DNA of 64,000 nucleotides from UBA7803 sp041395905 (GCA_041395905.1 JAWKZP010000002.1:434001-498000), one strand, 5' to 3'; positions 26,585-35,808 are shown, counted from the stretch's first letter. Translations and numbers: made by a program. The notes: generated by a model not told the origin, from the letters alone.

Positions 26585-27237
26585 ACGCCCAGCCTCCGCT
26601 CGAGATCCACGACCCAGCCCGCGACGCGCCGATCCGGTTCCGCAGCAAGGGCCTGATAACGCCGGTACGCGGCAAGCGCCTCCTCGAGCCGGCCCAGATA
26701 CAGGTCGTAAAGAATGCCCAGGTTGAGGTAGGCGTCGCCGTAATCGGGCACGGCGTCCAGACAGGCACGGTAGTGCACCTCTGCAGCGTCGAACTCACCA
26801 CGCTTGCGCAGCAGCACACCGAGTTCGTTGCGCGCCACACAGTTGGCCGGATTGGCCTGGACCGCCCGCAGCAGCGCCTGCTCGGCTTCGTCGGCGCGGC
26901 CCTGCCGGTTGTACACTTCAGCAAGGTTGATCCACGGACCGGCCAGTTCCGGCTGGTCGGAAGTCACTTCCAGCAGCAGCACCTCGGCGGTGTCGAGCTG
27001 CCCGTCACGCAGCGCCTCCGTGGCCCGGGCAAAGGCCGCTGCGTTGCGCGGCTGGACCTCGGGCAGCGTTGCCGGCACGGCGCTTCCAGGCGTTGCCGCT
27101 TGAGCCGGCAGCGCGGTTTCCGCGCCCGGAGCTGGCGCGGCGGCGGTGGACGCCGGCGCTTCGACGCGGCCGGCACAGGCCTGCAGCGACAGCACCAGGG
27201 TCAGCGCAGCGACAGCCTCAGTAAATCGTTTCGACAT
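26581..27237 (-). CDS. TPR lipoprotein (218 aa)
   Basis: A 218-residue protein with a type II signal peptide: the lipobox SLQAC places the lipidated cysteine at residue 21. After a low-complexity Ala/Pro linker come about three to four TPR units, for example NLAEVYNRQGRADEAEQALLRAV, FDAAEVHYRACLDAVPDYGDAYLNLGILY and LEEALAAYRRYQAL. It is probably anchored in the outer membrane facing the periplasm. The gene overlaps the large TPR gene by 20 bases. TPR proteins usually act as scaffolds. Confidence 0.83.
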   Translation of the reverse strand: MSKRFTEAVAALTLVLSLQACAGRVEAPASTAAAPAPGAETALPAQAATPGSAVPATLPEVQPRNAAAFARATEALRDGQLDTAEVLLLEVTSDQPELAGPWINLAEVYNRQGRADEAEQALLRAVQANPANCVARNELGVLLRKRGEFDAAEVHYRACLDAVPDYGDAYLNLGILYDLYLGRLEEALAAYRRYQALAAEPDRRVAGWVVDLERRLGV

Positions 27238-30031
27238 AGGCCACCTCCACCTCCTGCTTGTCGAAGCGGGCCGGCATCAACCGTCCGAGCTCGACGAAAC
27301 TCTTCTCGATCCATTCGTCCCACTCGCCCTCCCAGCTGCGCCGCATGTTGATCTCGTGCAGAGAGATGGCCTGCTCTTCGAACGGGAACGCCTGCTCTTC
27401 CAGCAGAATGTCGTACTGCTCCAGCTCCAGCTCCGAGAGTCCCGCCGGGCGGTCCGACTGCATGATCGCAGTCGACAGGGACGCATACAGATCCGCGATG
27501 TGGAACGTGCTGGCAGTGGCGAACTGGGCAACCTTGTAGGCAGCCGTGGCTTCATAGGCCTTCACGGTGCGTTTCAGCGCTTCCTGCTTGCGCTTCAGAC
27601 TCTTCTTCAGCGGCTGGCTCAATCGGAGCGCTTCGAACGCGGCACGCTCGTCTTCTGCAAGCACGAACTGCGCCTCGGCCGCCAGGAAGGTGGCCCGCTC
27701 GCTGGCGTTGCGGCCCATGCCCGCGTGCAGTTCGATCTTCTGGCGCAGCCAGAAGCGCCGTTTCTCCGGATCACCCAGACGCTGATAGAGCGCGTCCAGG
27801 TGATTCATGGCCTCCAGACGCAGATCGGCGGGCTGCTCGTAGGTGTGGGCGTAGTCGCGGAAGTACCCTACCGCCTGATCCAACTCGTCGAGTGACAGAT
27901 AGAGCTCAGCGGCGCGGTACAGCGACTGGCGGCGCACCTCGGGGTCGTCGCCGGTCTGGGACAGACGCACGTACTCGGCCGCCGCGCCCGCAAGATCGCC
28001 GGTCTGCTCATACATGGCAGCGAGCCGCCGGGCGACGTCCCGGCCCAGTTCGTTATCCGGATACAGCTCACGGAACTCGGCAAGCAGTGCCGCAGCCTCC
28101 GCGGTACGGCCGCTGCTTTCGAGCACCGCCACGGCGTCGTAGTGACCCTTGGCGGTGAGTTCAGCTGCGGCGTCGAGGCCGCGCAGGCGCAGGTAGTGCG
28201 CCACGGCAGCGTCGGGATTGCCCGCCCGCTCAGCCTCCTCCCCCTGCCGGTACACGGTGGCCAGCAGCCGTTCGTTCAGCGCATCACGCTCTTCGCCCTC
28301 CAACGGCCCGGCGAGCAGCAGCCGGTAATAGGACTCGGCGGCAGCGAAGCGGCCGAGCTCGAACAATCCGTGTCCCGACACCAGCAGTGCCGTTCTGCGC
28401 AGCGACCAGTCGACGTCCGGCCAGGCGCTCAGCAGATTTTCCGCTACCTCGACCGCCGCGGCGTAATCGCCGAGCTTGAACAGATTGTCCGCTGCATCGG
28501 TCTGCACGGCGGGCGCCCGCGGGTCGCCGGCGAACACGAACGCGAACTCGATCTGAGCATCGATCTTGAGCCGCTGCCAGAGCTCACGCTCGTCCGGCGG
28601 CGCGCTGGCGGTGAGCTTGTCGAGACCGAGAATCGCCGCGTAGCCGGCCTCGTGGGCCTGGGGAAACTCAGGAAACTCGCGCACCACGCGCTGATAGGCC
28701 GCGACGGCCCGGCCGGGCTCGTCAGCTTCGGTGTAGACCTCACCGAGGAGAAACAGGTACTCCGCCATGGCTGGGTCGTCTGGAATGGTGGCGACCAGTT
28801 CTTCATACCAGGCCGCCGCTGCAAGAAAATCGCTGCGCTCGCCGCTCTTCTGCGCATCGGCATGAGCCAGCTTCGACACCTCGCTCAGGTACGCCTTGAG
28901 CGTATCGATGTAGCTGGCGCGTACGCTGTCGTCGTGCACCGACCAGAACTCGCTGAAAATGCCGTAGCGGCGTACGAACATCTCCTTCTTGGGCCGGATC
29001 TCGCTCGGGAAGTCCGCATCCGTCAGCGTCTTGATCATGCCGATGTGCGCTGCGGGCGCGCGCGCGTCCAGGGGGTTCTCGTCGATGAACGTCTGCCAGG
29101 TCGCCACGCTGTCGAGATAGCGCTCCTTTTCCACGTAATCCTGGGCGAGGGTCTGATAGGCCAGATACTGCCAGTGCGGTCGCTCGAGCCGGCGCATCTG
29201 CTCGGCCAGGGAGGCCGGACCGTCGAGATAGCCCAGCGTCAACGTCACCACGCGGAAGCTGTCCTTGAGCAGCTCGCGGTCGGTCGCCGCCAGTGCCGCC
29301 TCGTCCGTACCCGCAAGCAGGTCGTCGATCACCGTGAAGAAGCTCGCCAGCGCGCCGTCCAGCTCCGAGCGCTTGAACAACGACCAGCCGCGCATGTAGT
29401 TGGCGTTCTGCCAGTACGGCGTGGCCCGCCCCTGATCGACGACGTAGCCGTAATCGTCGGCGGCCTGCTGATACTGTTCCCGGGAGAAGGCGATCTCCGC
29501 GCGGCGGAACCGCCCTTCGACCACATAGGGGCTGTCGGGGAAGCGCGTCACCAGCTGGTCGAGGTAGGACACGGCACGATCGGTGTCGCCGCTGAGGTCA
29601 TAGGCCCGCGCCAGCTGATACACGATCTGATCCTGCCCTTCCGCTGCGCCGTCATCGAGCAACGATTCGTACAGCTCGATGGCCGCCCGGTACGGCTGCG
29701 CCTCGCCGGCGATGTCGCGATCCTCACCAACGCTCATGCGCAGATCGCCGAGACGCTTGCCGACGGCGCGATTCTCGCGCGCGTCGGGCATGGCCCCGTA
29801 GACCCGCTCGTATGCGGCCATGACTTCCTCGCGCGTCGGCACCGCCGCCTGCGCATCCGGCAGCGCCAGCGCCGGCAGATCATCCACAACCTCGGCGATG
29901 CTCGGGCCGCGCGGTGCGTACTGGTCCTGCCCGCCGAACCAGCTGCAGGCACCGAGCAACGCCAGCGCCGCCAGCAGCGCTGCCCCGCGCAGCCCGGCGG
30001 CCAGCGCAGCGGAGTCGCGTCGGGCACTCAT
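27218..30031 (-). CDS. Large TPR lipoprotein (937 aa)
   Basis: A 937-residue protein with a lipobox LLGAC (cysteine 29) and a TPR solenoid covering most of its length. Repeat units are recognisable throughout, such as IVYQLARAYDLSGDTDRAVSYLDQLV, EYLFLLGEVYTEADEPGRAVAAYQRVV and RVLAAMYEQTGDLAGAAAEY-type segments. The C-terminal 150 residues are helical and end in KQEVEVAYVETIY. It is probably an outer-membrane lipoprotein reaching into the periplasm. It overlaps the upstream 636-residue gene by four bases. A TPR protein of this size beside ExbB/ExbD/AgmX genes recalls the PglI/AglT components of Myxococcus motility machinery, by analogy only. Confidence 0.85.
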   Translation of the reverse strand: MSARRDSAALAAGLRGAALLAALALLGACSWFGGQDQYAPRGPSIAEVVDDLPALALPDAQAAVPTREEVMAAYERVYGAMPDARENRAVGKRLGDLRMSVGEDRDIAGEAQPYRAAIELYESLLDDGAAEGQDQIVYQLARAYDLSGDTDRAVSYLDQLVTRFPDSPYVVEGRFRRAEIAFSREQYQQAADDYGYVVDQGRATPYWQNANYMRGWSLFKRSELDGALASFFTVIDDLLAGTDEAALAATDRELLKDSFRVVTLTLGYLDGPASLAEQMRRLERPHWQYLAYQTLAQDYVEKERYLDSVATWQTFIDENPLDARAPAAHIGMIKTLTDADFPSEIRPKKEMFVRRYGIFSEFWSVHDDSVRASYIDTLKAYLSEVSKLAHADAQKSGERSDFLAAAAWYEELVATIPDDPAMAEYLFLLGEVYTEADEPGRAVAAYQRVVREFPEFPQAHEAGYAAILGLDKLTASAPPDERELWQRLKIDAQIEFAFVFAGDPRAPAVQTDAADNLFKLGDYAAAVEVAENLLSAWPDVDWSLRRTALLVSGHGLFELGRFAAAESYYRLLLAGPLEGEERDALNERLLATVYRQGEEAERAGNPDAAVAHYLRLRGLDAAAELTAKGHYDAVAVLESSGRTAEAAALLAEFRELYPDNELGRDVARRLAAMYEQTGDLAGAAAEYVRLSQTGDDPEVRRQSLYRAAELYLSLDELDQAVGYFRDYAHTYEQPADLRLEAMNHLDALYQRLGDPEKRRFWLRQKIELHAGMGRNASERATFLAAEAQFVLAEDERAAFEALRLSQPLKKSLKRKQEALKRTVKAYEATAAYKVAQFATASTFHIADLYASLSTAIMQSDRPAGLSELELEQYDILLEEQAFPFEEQAISLHEINMRRSWEGEWDEWIEKSFVELGRLMPARFDKQEVEVAYVETIY

Positions 30032-31938
30032 GGACGCACCCCGGTGCTCGGCAGGGAAGCCATGGACGTGTCGGGCACGGCGGCGTCCGGCGCCGCGGCC
30101 GCGAGCTGATCAGATGCGCGCGCGATGGCGATGCGCGCCGTCAGCAGGTAGCGCTCCACCTGCTGGGCTTCGCGCTCCATGCCGCGCCGCAGAGCGACCG
30201 CAAGTGCCCGTTCTCGATCGTCGCGCGCGGCCGCGACCTGGTCCGTGAGGGCCGCGGCCCGGGCCGTGAAGCTGCCGAAGTCGGTCGCCACGCCGGCGAC
30301 GAACTCGGCTTCGGCCGCATTGACCCGCCCGATGCGGGCGTCGATGTCGGCAAGCAGGCGTTGTCCTTCCTGCAGCTGCTGGCGCAGAGCCTGGATCCGC
30401 GCCGCGCGTGTCTCGGCAATCTGCCAGAACAGCACGCCACGCAGCCGTGCAATCCGCGCCTGCCAGCGCGGCTGCTCGCGCTGCGCAAGATGCTTCATGA
30501 GATAGCTCTCGCTGCGCTGCAGCTCCTCGAGCAACGCGCGCTCTTGGTCGTCCGCCAGCAGGCTCATCCAGGCGGCGCTGTTCTGGGCGGGTGCGGACCT
30601 GAGCTCGGCGAGGCGGGAGGTCAGCGACTCGACTTCGGCCGCTGCGAGGTCGCGGCGCGTCCGCAGAGCCTGGTCTTCCAGCAACGAGCGCGCTGCCGCG
30701 CTGCGCCGCTGGCGCTCGCCAGCCAGTTCGGCATAGGCATCGAGCTGCTGCGGCAGGCGCTCAAGCCATGCCTGCATTCCGTTCAGCTGCTGCCACTCCA
30801 CCAGCACCTGGTGCACGTCGTCGCTGGCCAGCCACTCGAGCCAGTCGTCCCGACGAAACTCGGGACCGAGCTCACCGAGCAGCGCGTCGCTGGATTGCGG
30901 CTCCACTGCCGAGCCCGCCAGGGCCTGAAGCACGCGCCGCAGCCAGTGCTCGTCCCGGGCCCGTTCGCTGAGCGCTTCCAGACTGGTGAGGCGGTTCTGG
31001 AACGCCTGCTCGGCCGCGCGGTACTGATACAGCGCCCGCTGCGGCGCGGCGAGTTTCTCCAGGCTCATCGGAAAACCCAGGTACGCGGCGGCAGCGCCGC
31101 TGCTCCAGCCGCCCTGCTGTTGCAGCGTCATCCAGATACGCGCAGCAAGCTGGTTGTCACCCGTATCCATGGCAAGCCCGGCATAGGTGGCCAGCGCCAG
31201 ATCGCGGTAGCGACCCGCGGCCGGCAGATCACCAAGCACGCTTTCGGCATCCATCTGCCGGTGCTCGCGGCGCGCGACCACGGCTCTGGCCAGACGGGCC
31301 CGCTGCACGATGTCGTGGACCTCGGCGCTCACCGGCGGCAGGGAGTCGAGGCGCGCGAACGTGTCCTGCGCCTGTGCCAGATCGCCCGCCTGGCGGTAGG
31401 CGACGCCCAGGTTGAACAGCCCATACGCGAGAAACTCGCTGTGGTCGTCGATGCGCGCCGTCGCCGCCTGAGCCGCATTCAGGTCGCCGCGGGCGATGGC
31501 GGCTTCCGCCGCCATGAAGTCCACTTCCGGGTGGCGCCGCTCGCGCCCCAGCCAGTTGGCGCCCAGGTCGATCCGGGCCAGTTGCTCCTCCAGCCGGGGC
31601 CAGTCCTGGCGCCGGTAGTACTCGCGCGCAAGATGGAAGGCGAGGCGCATGCGGTCGAGCGGCGTGAGCTCCTGTTCAGAGACGCCGGCAAACACCTGGC
31701 TGGAATAGTCGTACATGCCTTCTTTGAACGCGAAGCTGCCCTTGGCCAGGTCGAAGCGCACCGGGTCGGCACCGCGCAGACCACGCGCCTCTGCCACCAG
31801 CACGTCGAGCAGTGCCTGCTCCGTGTCCTGCTGGTAGTAGTCGTACAGGGCATTGCCGTAGGTGAGATCGTCCAGGGGCTTCGCCCCGGGAGACGCCAGC
31901 ACGCAGCTCAGAATCAGCTCACACAGGAAGGACTTCAT
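30028..31938 (-). CDS. Exported TPR/coiled-coil protein (636 aa)
   Basis: A 636-residue protein with a short, atypical signal-like N-terminus (ELILSCVLASPGA). The first half carries TPR-like helical hairpins, for example YGLFNLGVAYRQAGDLAQAQDTFARLD. The second half is strongly heptad-like and rich in Ala, Leu, Arg and Glu (around residues 400-600), consistent with a long coiled coil. It is probably periplasmic. The stop overlaps the start of the 937-residue TPR lipoprotein gene by four bases. Role unknown; its architecture suits a spacer or scaffold for the adjacent motor. Confidence 0.78.
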   Translation of the reverse strand: MKSFLCELILSCVLASPGAKPLDDLTYGNALYDYYQQDTEQALLDVLVAEARGLRGADPVRFDLAKGSFAFKEGMYDYSSQVFAGVSEQELTPLDRMRLAFHLAREYYRRQDWPRLEEQLARIDLGANWLGRERRHPEVDFMAAEAAIARGDLNAAQAATARIDDHSEFLAYGLFNLGVAYRQAGDLAQAQDTFARLDSLPPVSAEVHDIVQRARLARAVVARREHRQMDAESVLGDLPAAGRYRDLALATYAGLAMDTGDNQLAARIWMTLQQQGGWSSGAAAAYLGFPMSLEKLAAPQRALYQYRAAEQAFQNRLTSLEALSERARDEHWLRRVLQALAGSAVEPQSSDALLGELGPEFRRDDWLEWLASDDVHQVLVEWQQLNGMQAWLERLPQQLDAYAELAGERQRRSAAARSLLEDQALRTRRDLAAAEVESLTSRLAELRSAPAQNSAAWMSLLADDQERALLEELQRSESYLMKHLAQREQPRWQARIARLRGVLFWQIAETRAARIQALRQQLQEGQRLLADIDARIGRVNAAEAEFVAGVATDFGSFTARAAALTDQVAAARDDRERALAVALRRGMEREAQQVERYLLTARIAIARASDQLAAAAPDAAVPDTSMASLPSTGVRP

Positions 31939-31959
31939 GGGGCCGCCGCGCCGCCGGTT

Positions 31960-32517
31960 TCAGTCGCTGACCGAAGCGACGAATTCAGGCTGATACTTCG
32001 CCGAAGAGTCCTTGATGGCCAGCTCCACGTACGCCGGATCGAAGGACTTGTCTACCTCCACCGTCGCCGCACGCCGGTAGTCACGCCCGCTGGGGCCGCG
32101 GCCCGTGAAGAACGCGGTCAACCGGTGCGCGCCCTGCTTGACGTTGCCGACGTAGAGCTTCTGCACGCCGCCGCGATACAGGGCATCCGCCTGGCGCTCG
32201 GTGTACAGGTGGTGCGCGACCTGCTCGCCATCGATCTCCACCGTGACCGAGTCGAGCTGGAAAAAGTCGCCCACGTCCATGGACAGGAATACCGCCAGCT
32301 GCGAGCTGGCCGGAAACAGCAGATCTTCCTCGAGAATCACCAGGTCACGCTTGAGCTCGAGCAGGGACTTCTTTACCTGCTCGATGTCGCTGGCCACGGG
32401 GGCTCCGGCTGCCGAGGCTGCCGGCGCGTCGGGGTCGGAGCTTTGGGCGGCTGGCTCGGCGCCCAGAGCCGTAGTAGAGGCCGCGATCAGGCTGAGCGCC
32501 ACCAGTATCCGTTGCAT
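31960..32517 (-). CDS. Exported protein of unknown function, start of TPR-motor genes
   Basis: A 185-residue protein with a signal peptide (RILVALSLIAASTTALGA) and predicted cleavage after Ala20. A short coiled-coil stretch (IEQVKKSLLELKRDLVILEEDLL) precedes a beta-rich domain with VTVEIDGEQVAHHLY, GVQKLYVGNVKQGAHRL and FFTGRG, which looks like a small Ig/PEGA-type fold. ATG 32517 was preferred over the in-frame ATG ten codons upstream because it opens directly on the signal peptide. It is followed 21 bases later by the 636-residue TPR gene and is probably another periplasmic component of that machine. Confidence 0.72.
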   Translation of the reverse strand: MQRILVALSLIAASTTALGAEPAAQSSDPDAPAASAAGAPVASDIEQVKKSLLELKRDLVILEEDLLFPASSQLAVFLSMDVGDFFQLDSVTVEIDGEQVAHHLYTERQADALYRGGVQKLYVGNVKQGAHRLTAFFTGRGPSGRDYRRAATVEVDKSFDPAYVELAIKDSSAKYQPEFVASVSD

Positions 32518-32577
32518 GTTCACGATCAATCCCTGTGCTCGTTCCATGGTGCCCGCCGCGCCGGCGGGCTTCGCGGG

Positions 32578-33096
32578 TTACTCCCGGATCAGCTGCTTCA
32601 CCACCTCGACGTACTTGTCTTCGTCGCCGGGTTTGTAGCCGCGGTGCACGTAGCGGACGTTGCCGTCCCGATCCACCACCACCGTGCTCGGCATGGCCTC
32701 GAGCTGGTAGAGCTCGCTGACTTTCTGACCCTCATCGATCAGCACGGGAAAGCTCACCTGGGTCTTGTCGACGATCTCCTGAGCCGGCCGCGCGTCGCCC
32801 TCGACGTTGACGCCGAGCACGGCAAAGCCGGTATCCTCGTAACGCTGATGCAGGCGATCGAGAATCGGCATTTCCTGCCGACACGGCCCGCACCAGCTGG
32901 CCCAGAAATTGATCAGCACCACCTGCCCACGGTACTCGTCGAGACGCAGGTTGCCGCCTCCCAGGCTCTTGAGGGTGAAATCCGGCGCCGGTTCTTCGAG
33001 GGTCACCGCCCCGGCGTTGCCGCTCAGCAGGACCGTCAGCAGCACGCCGCAGCCCAGGGAAACGATTCGTTTTGCCATCGTCACTAAACCAGTCAT
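32578..33096 (-). CDS. TlpA-like periplasmic thioredoxin
   Basis: A 172-residue redoxin/TlpA-family protein. A signal peptide (IVSLGCGVLLTVLLSGNAGA) precedes a thioredoxin fold with FWASWCGPCRQEMP (active-site CGPC), MPSTVVVDRDG (cis-proline loop) and a C-terminal helix. It is expected to reduce or maintain disulfides in the periplasm. AGGAG lies seven bases before ATG 33096; the frame is open upstream without similarity. It is the first gene of the operon, 60 bases from the next, and could service cysteines in exported partners, or simply share the promoter. Confidence 0.87.
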   Translation of the reverse strand: MTGLVTMAKRIVSLGCGVLLTVLLSGNAGAVTLEEPAPDFTLKSLGGGNLRLDEYRGQVVLINFWASWCGPCRQEMPILDRLHQRYEDTGFAVLGVNVEGDARPAQEIVDKTQVSFPVLIDEGQKVSELYQLEAMPSTVVVDRDGNVRYVHRGYKPGDEDKYVEVVKQLIRE

Positions 33097-33624
33097 TGCA
33101 CTGCTCCTGTCCGAGCTCTCTGTCAGCCAAGGCCACCATCCGCAACCCGGAAACAGGGGGGCCGTCGAGAACCGGGAAACTGCCGAAGGGCTCGTGACCT
33201 GCGTCACTGCCTCCCCTCGTTCGCCGGTAAGGGCCACCCTGGGCCCCGCACGTGCCGCACTCAGCGCGCGTGCGCTCGAACTGCCGGCCGCAACTGCTCC
33301 GCCCGCGTCCTTGCGTATCGAACTGCCGCGGGCCTGGCGGCAGCTGGAAGATCCCGAATCCTTCCGAATCTCTTCCATCGGCGAGTGCAGAGGCCCGGAA
33401 CCCGCCGACTGCACGAAGCCGGAAAACCGACCCCGACAGCGGGTTCCGGAGAAACCTGGCGCCAGCCTGCCCGGCTGGCCCCGGCATCGGCTTCCGCACC
33501 GGTCCGCACCGTTTTCGGCAGGTCGAATCCAGTGATCTGCCGGAAACCAACGTTACTGGAGCGGCGCGGGAAAGAACGTGGCGGGAGTCACGTTTCCGCA
33601 GCAGGAGCCACGGGCGAAGTCAGT
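33097..33624. other. Long non-coding interval upstream of the TPR-motor operon
   Basis: These 528 bases between the apbE stop and the tlpA-like start contain no credible gene in any frame. An 11-base perfect inverted repeat (33395-33405 with 33439-33449, core CCGGAACCCG) sits near the middle. The promoter of the 9.7 kb minus-strand operon is expected here, and a long leader is possible. I could not pick a convincing -35/-10 pair. Confidence 0.5.
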
Positions 33625-34623
33625 TCAGGGGGTGTCGTCGGCAGCCGCGGGGGGCAGCATCTGCGCGAGATCGGCGGAGTATCGCAGCTGCCCGGAAGCA
33701 TCGACGATGATGGCATCGATGCCCGGCAAGCGGTTGATCAGCTCGAGCCCGCGTTCCGGGCCGAGCACGAACACGCTCGTCGACAGGCCGTCCGTGAGGG
33801 TGGCGTCGGGCCCGAGAATGGTCACGCTCCAGGACTTGCGCGCCGAGTCGCCCGTGCCGGGATCGATGATGTGGTGGTAGCGCACGCCGTCGGCTTCGAA
33901 GAAGCGCTCGTAATCCCCGGAGGTGGATACGGCAGTATCCAGCAGCGGCAGTACCGCCACCAGCTCGCCAGCGTGACGCGGATCACGAATGCCCACGGTC
34001 CAGGGCGCGCCGCGATGGTCGCCGATGATGCGCGTATCACCACCAGCCGAAACGCTGGCGTGTTCGACGCCGGCCGCCTGCAGGATCCCGATGCACAGGT
34101 CCACCGCATAGCCCTTGGCAATGCCGCCGAGATCGACGTAAACCATGGGGTGGCTGAAACGAACCCGTTTGTGCGCGGCGTCGAGCTCGACGTAGTGGTA
34201 GTCGATTGCTTCCACCGCCTTGCGGATGAGCGCGGCGTCCGGCCGCTGGCCTTTGCGGTAGTCGTAGTAACGGCCGACGGACGCGTAGGTGATGTCGAAG
34301 GCCCCGCCGGTGAGCTCCGAGACCTTCCGGCTCTTCACCAGAAGATCGAACAACTCGTCCGATACGTCTACCCAGCCCTTCGGCGCATCGCGGTTCAGCG
34401 CCGACAGCTCGCTGGTTTCGATGTAAGGACTGAAAGCCGCGTCGATGCGACGCATTTCGTCCATGACCCGCTGCAGCAGCCGCTCAGCCGCCGCCGGATC
34501 GTCGAGCCACAGCTCCGCGTGCACCCGGGTGCCCATGATCGGCTCGGTGGCTTCGTGCCAATCCGCCCGGGCCGTACCCGTCCCGAACACAGCGATCAGC
34601 AGCAGTATCCAGCGCATACGCAT
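33625..34623 (-). CDS. apbE: FAD:protein FMN transferase
   Basis: A 332-residue ApbE-family enzyme with a signal peptide (RWILLLIAVFGTGTARA). Family motifs seen are the N-terminal PIMGTRVHAEL strand, VDLGGIAKGYAVD, VSAGGDTRI and the C-terminal ADGLSTSVFVLG-like segment, here LTDGLSTSVFVLG. ApbE attaches FMN covalently to Thr/Ser in a D-x-x-[TS]-G-A-[TS] motif of exported target proteins. A candidate target carrying that motif is encoded at 44.9 kb. The gene is downstream of a serine hydrolase gene on the same strand, 18 bases away. Confidence 0.92.
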   Translation of the reverse strand: MRMRWILLLIAVFGTGTARADWHEATEPIMGTRVHAELWLDDPAAAERLLQRVMDEMRRIDAAFSPYIETSELSALNRDAPKGWVDVSDELFDLLVKSRKVSELTGGAFDITYASVGRYYDYRKGQRPDAALIRKAVEAIDYHYVELDAAHKRVRFSHPMVYVDLGGIAKGYAVDLCIGILQAAGVEHASVSAGGDTRIIGDHRGAPWTVGIRDPRHAGELVAVLPLLDTAVSTSGDYERFFEADGVRYHHIIDPGTGDSARKSWSVTILGPDATLTDGLSTSVFVLGPERGLELINRLPGIDAIIVDASGQLRYSADLAQMLPPAAADDTP

Positions 34624-34641
34624 GTATGCAGCATAGCGCGC

Positions 34642-35808
34642 TCAGACGCCCTCGCAGAGCTCCGCTGCCAGGCTGCCGATGGCCACGCCGCGCCGGCCCT
34701 GCCTGACCACATTGCGGTCGTGGCCGCTGGTGAGATAGGCCAGCGACAATCCGCTGGCCGGGTCCACCCACGCCAGCTGACCGCCGGCACCGTTGTGGCC
34801 GAAGGTCTCGGGCGAGTTGCCGTGACCGAAGCCACGATAGGTGCGGTCCGCATCACCGGCGATGATGATGCCCAGCCCGCGGTTTGCGAGCTTGCGGTAC
34901 AGCGGATCACGCAGATCTCCGGTACGGATCCGTCGCGCTGCGGCCAGGGTCTCGGGCTGCCAGAGCCTGGTGCCAGCGAGACCACCGTGCAGCAGTGCCT
35001 GATAGAACAACGCCAGATCCGGAGCGGATACGAAACCACCGCCACCGGGAACGCCGACGGCCCGGATCTCCGGCCGGTTGAAGTTGAGGATCGCCTCCTC
35101 CGTGACCTCGGTCACCGGCGGTTCCGGCAGCCCCAGGCGCTGGTAATCGGCGCTGGTCAGCGCGTCGCCCGCGTGCGCACAGGGCACGGCGCGGGCGTTC
35201 TCGGCTTCGGGAAGCCCGACGAAGAAACTCTCGAGCCCCAGCGGCTGCACGATCCGCTGGCGCACGAACTCGCGGAAATCCTCACCGCTCCGGCGCTCGA
35301 TGAGCTCTGCGATCACCCACATGGTGGCGGTGGGGTGATACTCGTAGCGGCTGCCCGGGGGCCAGGTGAGACGCCACTGCGCGAACCGCTCGCGACGCCG
35401 CGCCGGGTCGTTCCAGTCCAGCGGTCGAAACGGCGCCGCCGGAAAGCCCGCGGTGTGTGTGAACAGTTGCTCCACGCTGACCGCATCCTTGCCGTTGCTC
35501 GCGAACTCGGGAATGACGTCGGCAACCTTTTCCTCCAGGGCGAGCCGGCCATCCTGCAGCAACAGCCAGGCAGCGGCGGACGTGATGGCCTTGGTGGCGG
35601 AGAAGATGCAGAACAGGCTCGACGGCTCGGCTGCACCATAGGTCTCGGAGAGCACCACCTCACCGTGCCTCGCGACCGCAACCTGCACGGCCGGCAGCAG
35701 ACCGGCATCCACCTCCTCGCGTGCCCGGGCGAGCAGCCGCTCCACCCGTACCCCATTGAGACCCGCGCGCTCCACCTGCGCGCGCTGCTCCGACGACAGT
35801 GCCGTCAT
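34642..35808 (-). CDS. Family VIII-type serine hydrolase (beta-lactamase fold)
   Basis: A 388-residue cytoplasmic-looking protein (no signal peptide) of the class C beta-lactamase/family VIII esterase fold. The SxxK motif reads SATK in FSATKAITSA. The tyrosine motif is YHP, not the YxN of true class C beta-lactamases, which favours esterase activity. The C-terminal region has GFGHGNSPETFGHNGAGG. GGGAGGAT precedes the start. Related genes are found at 53.8 and 58.9 kb. Substrate unknown. Confidence 0.82.
   Translation of the reverse strand: MTALSSEQRAQVERAGLNGVRVERLLARAREEVDAGLLPAVQVAVARHGEVVLSETYGAAEPSSLFCIFSATKAITSAAAWLLLQDGRLALEEKVADVIPEFASNGKDAVSVEQLFTHTAGFPAAPFRPLDWNDPARRRERFAQWRLTWPPGSRYEYHPTATMWVIAELIERRSGEDFREFVRQRIVQPLGLESFFVGLPEAENARAVPCAHAGDALTSADYQRLGLPEPPVTEVTEEAILNFNRPEIRAVGVPGGGGFVSAPDLALFYQALLHGGLAGTRLWQPETLAAARRIRTGDLRDPLYRKLANRGLGIIIAGDADRTYRGFGHGNSPETFGHNGAGGQLAWVDPASGLSLAYLTSGHDRNVVRQGRRGVAIGSLAAELCEGV

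Noticed and set aside
28142..30109. A second long plus-strand open frame opposite the 937-residue TPR gene
   Set aside because: It is the shadow of the TPR gene; residue composition is Arg/Val/His-rich without any motif.
29914..33087. A plus-strand open frame of over 1000 codons opposite the TPR genes
   Set aside because: It lies antisense to several coupled TPR-protein genes, has no ribosome-binding site or domain, and is rich in Arg/His/Gln as expected for a complementary frame of GC-rich genes.
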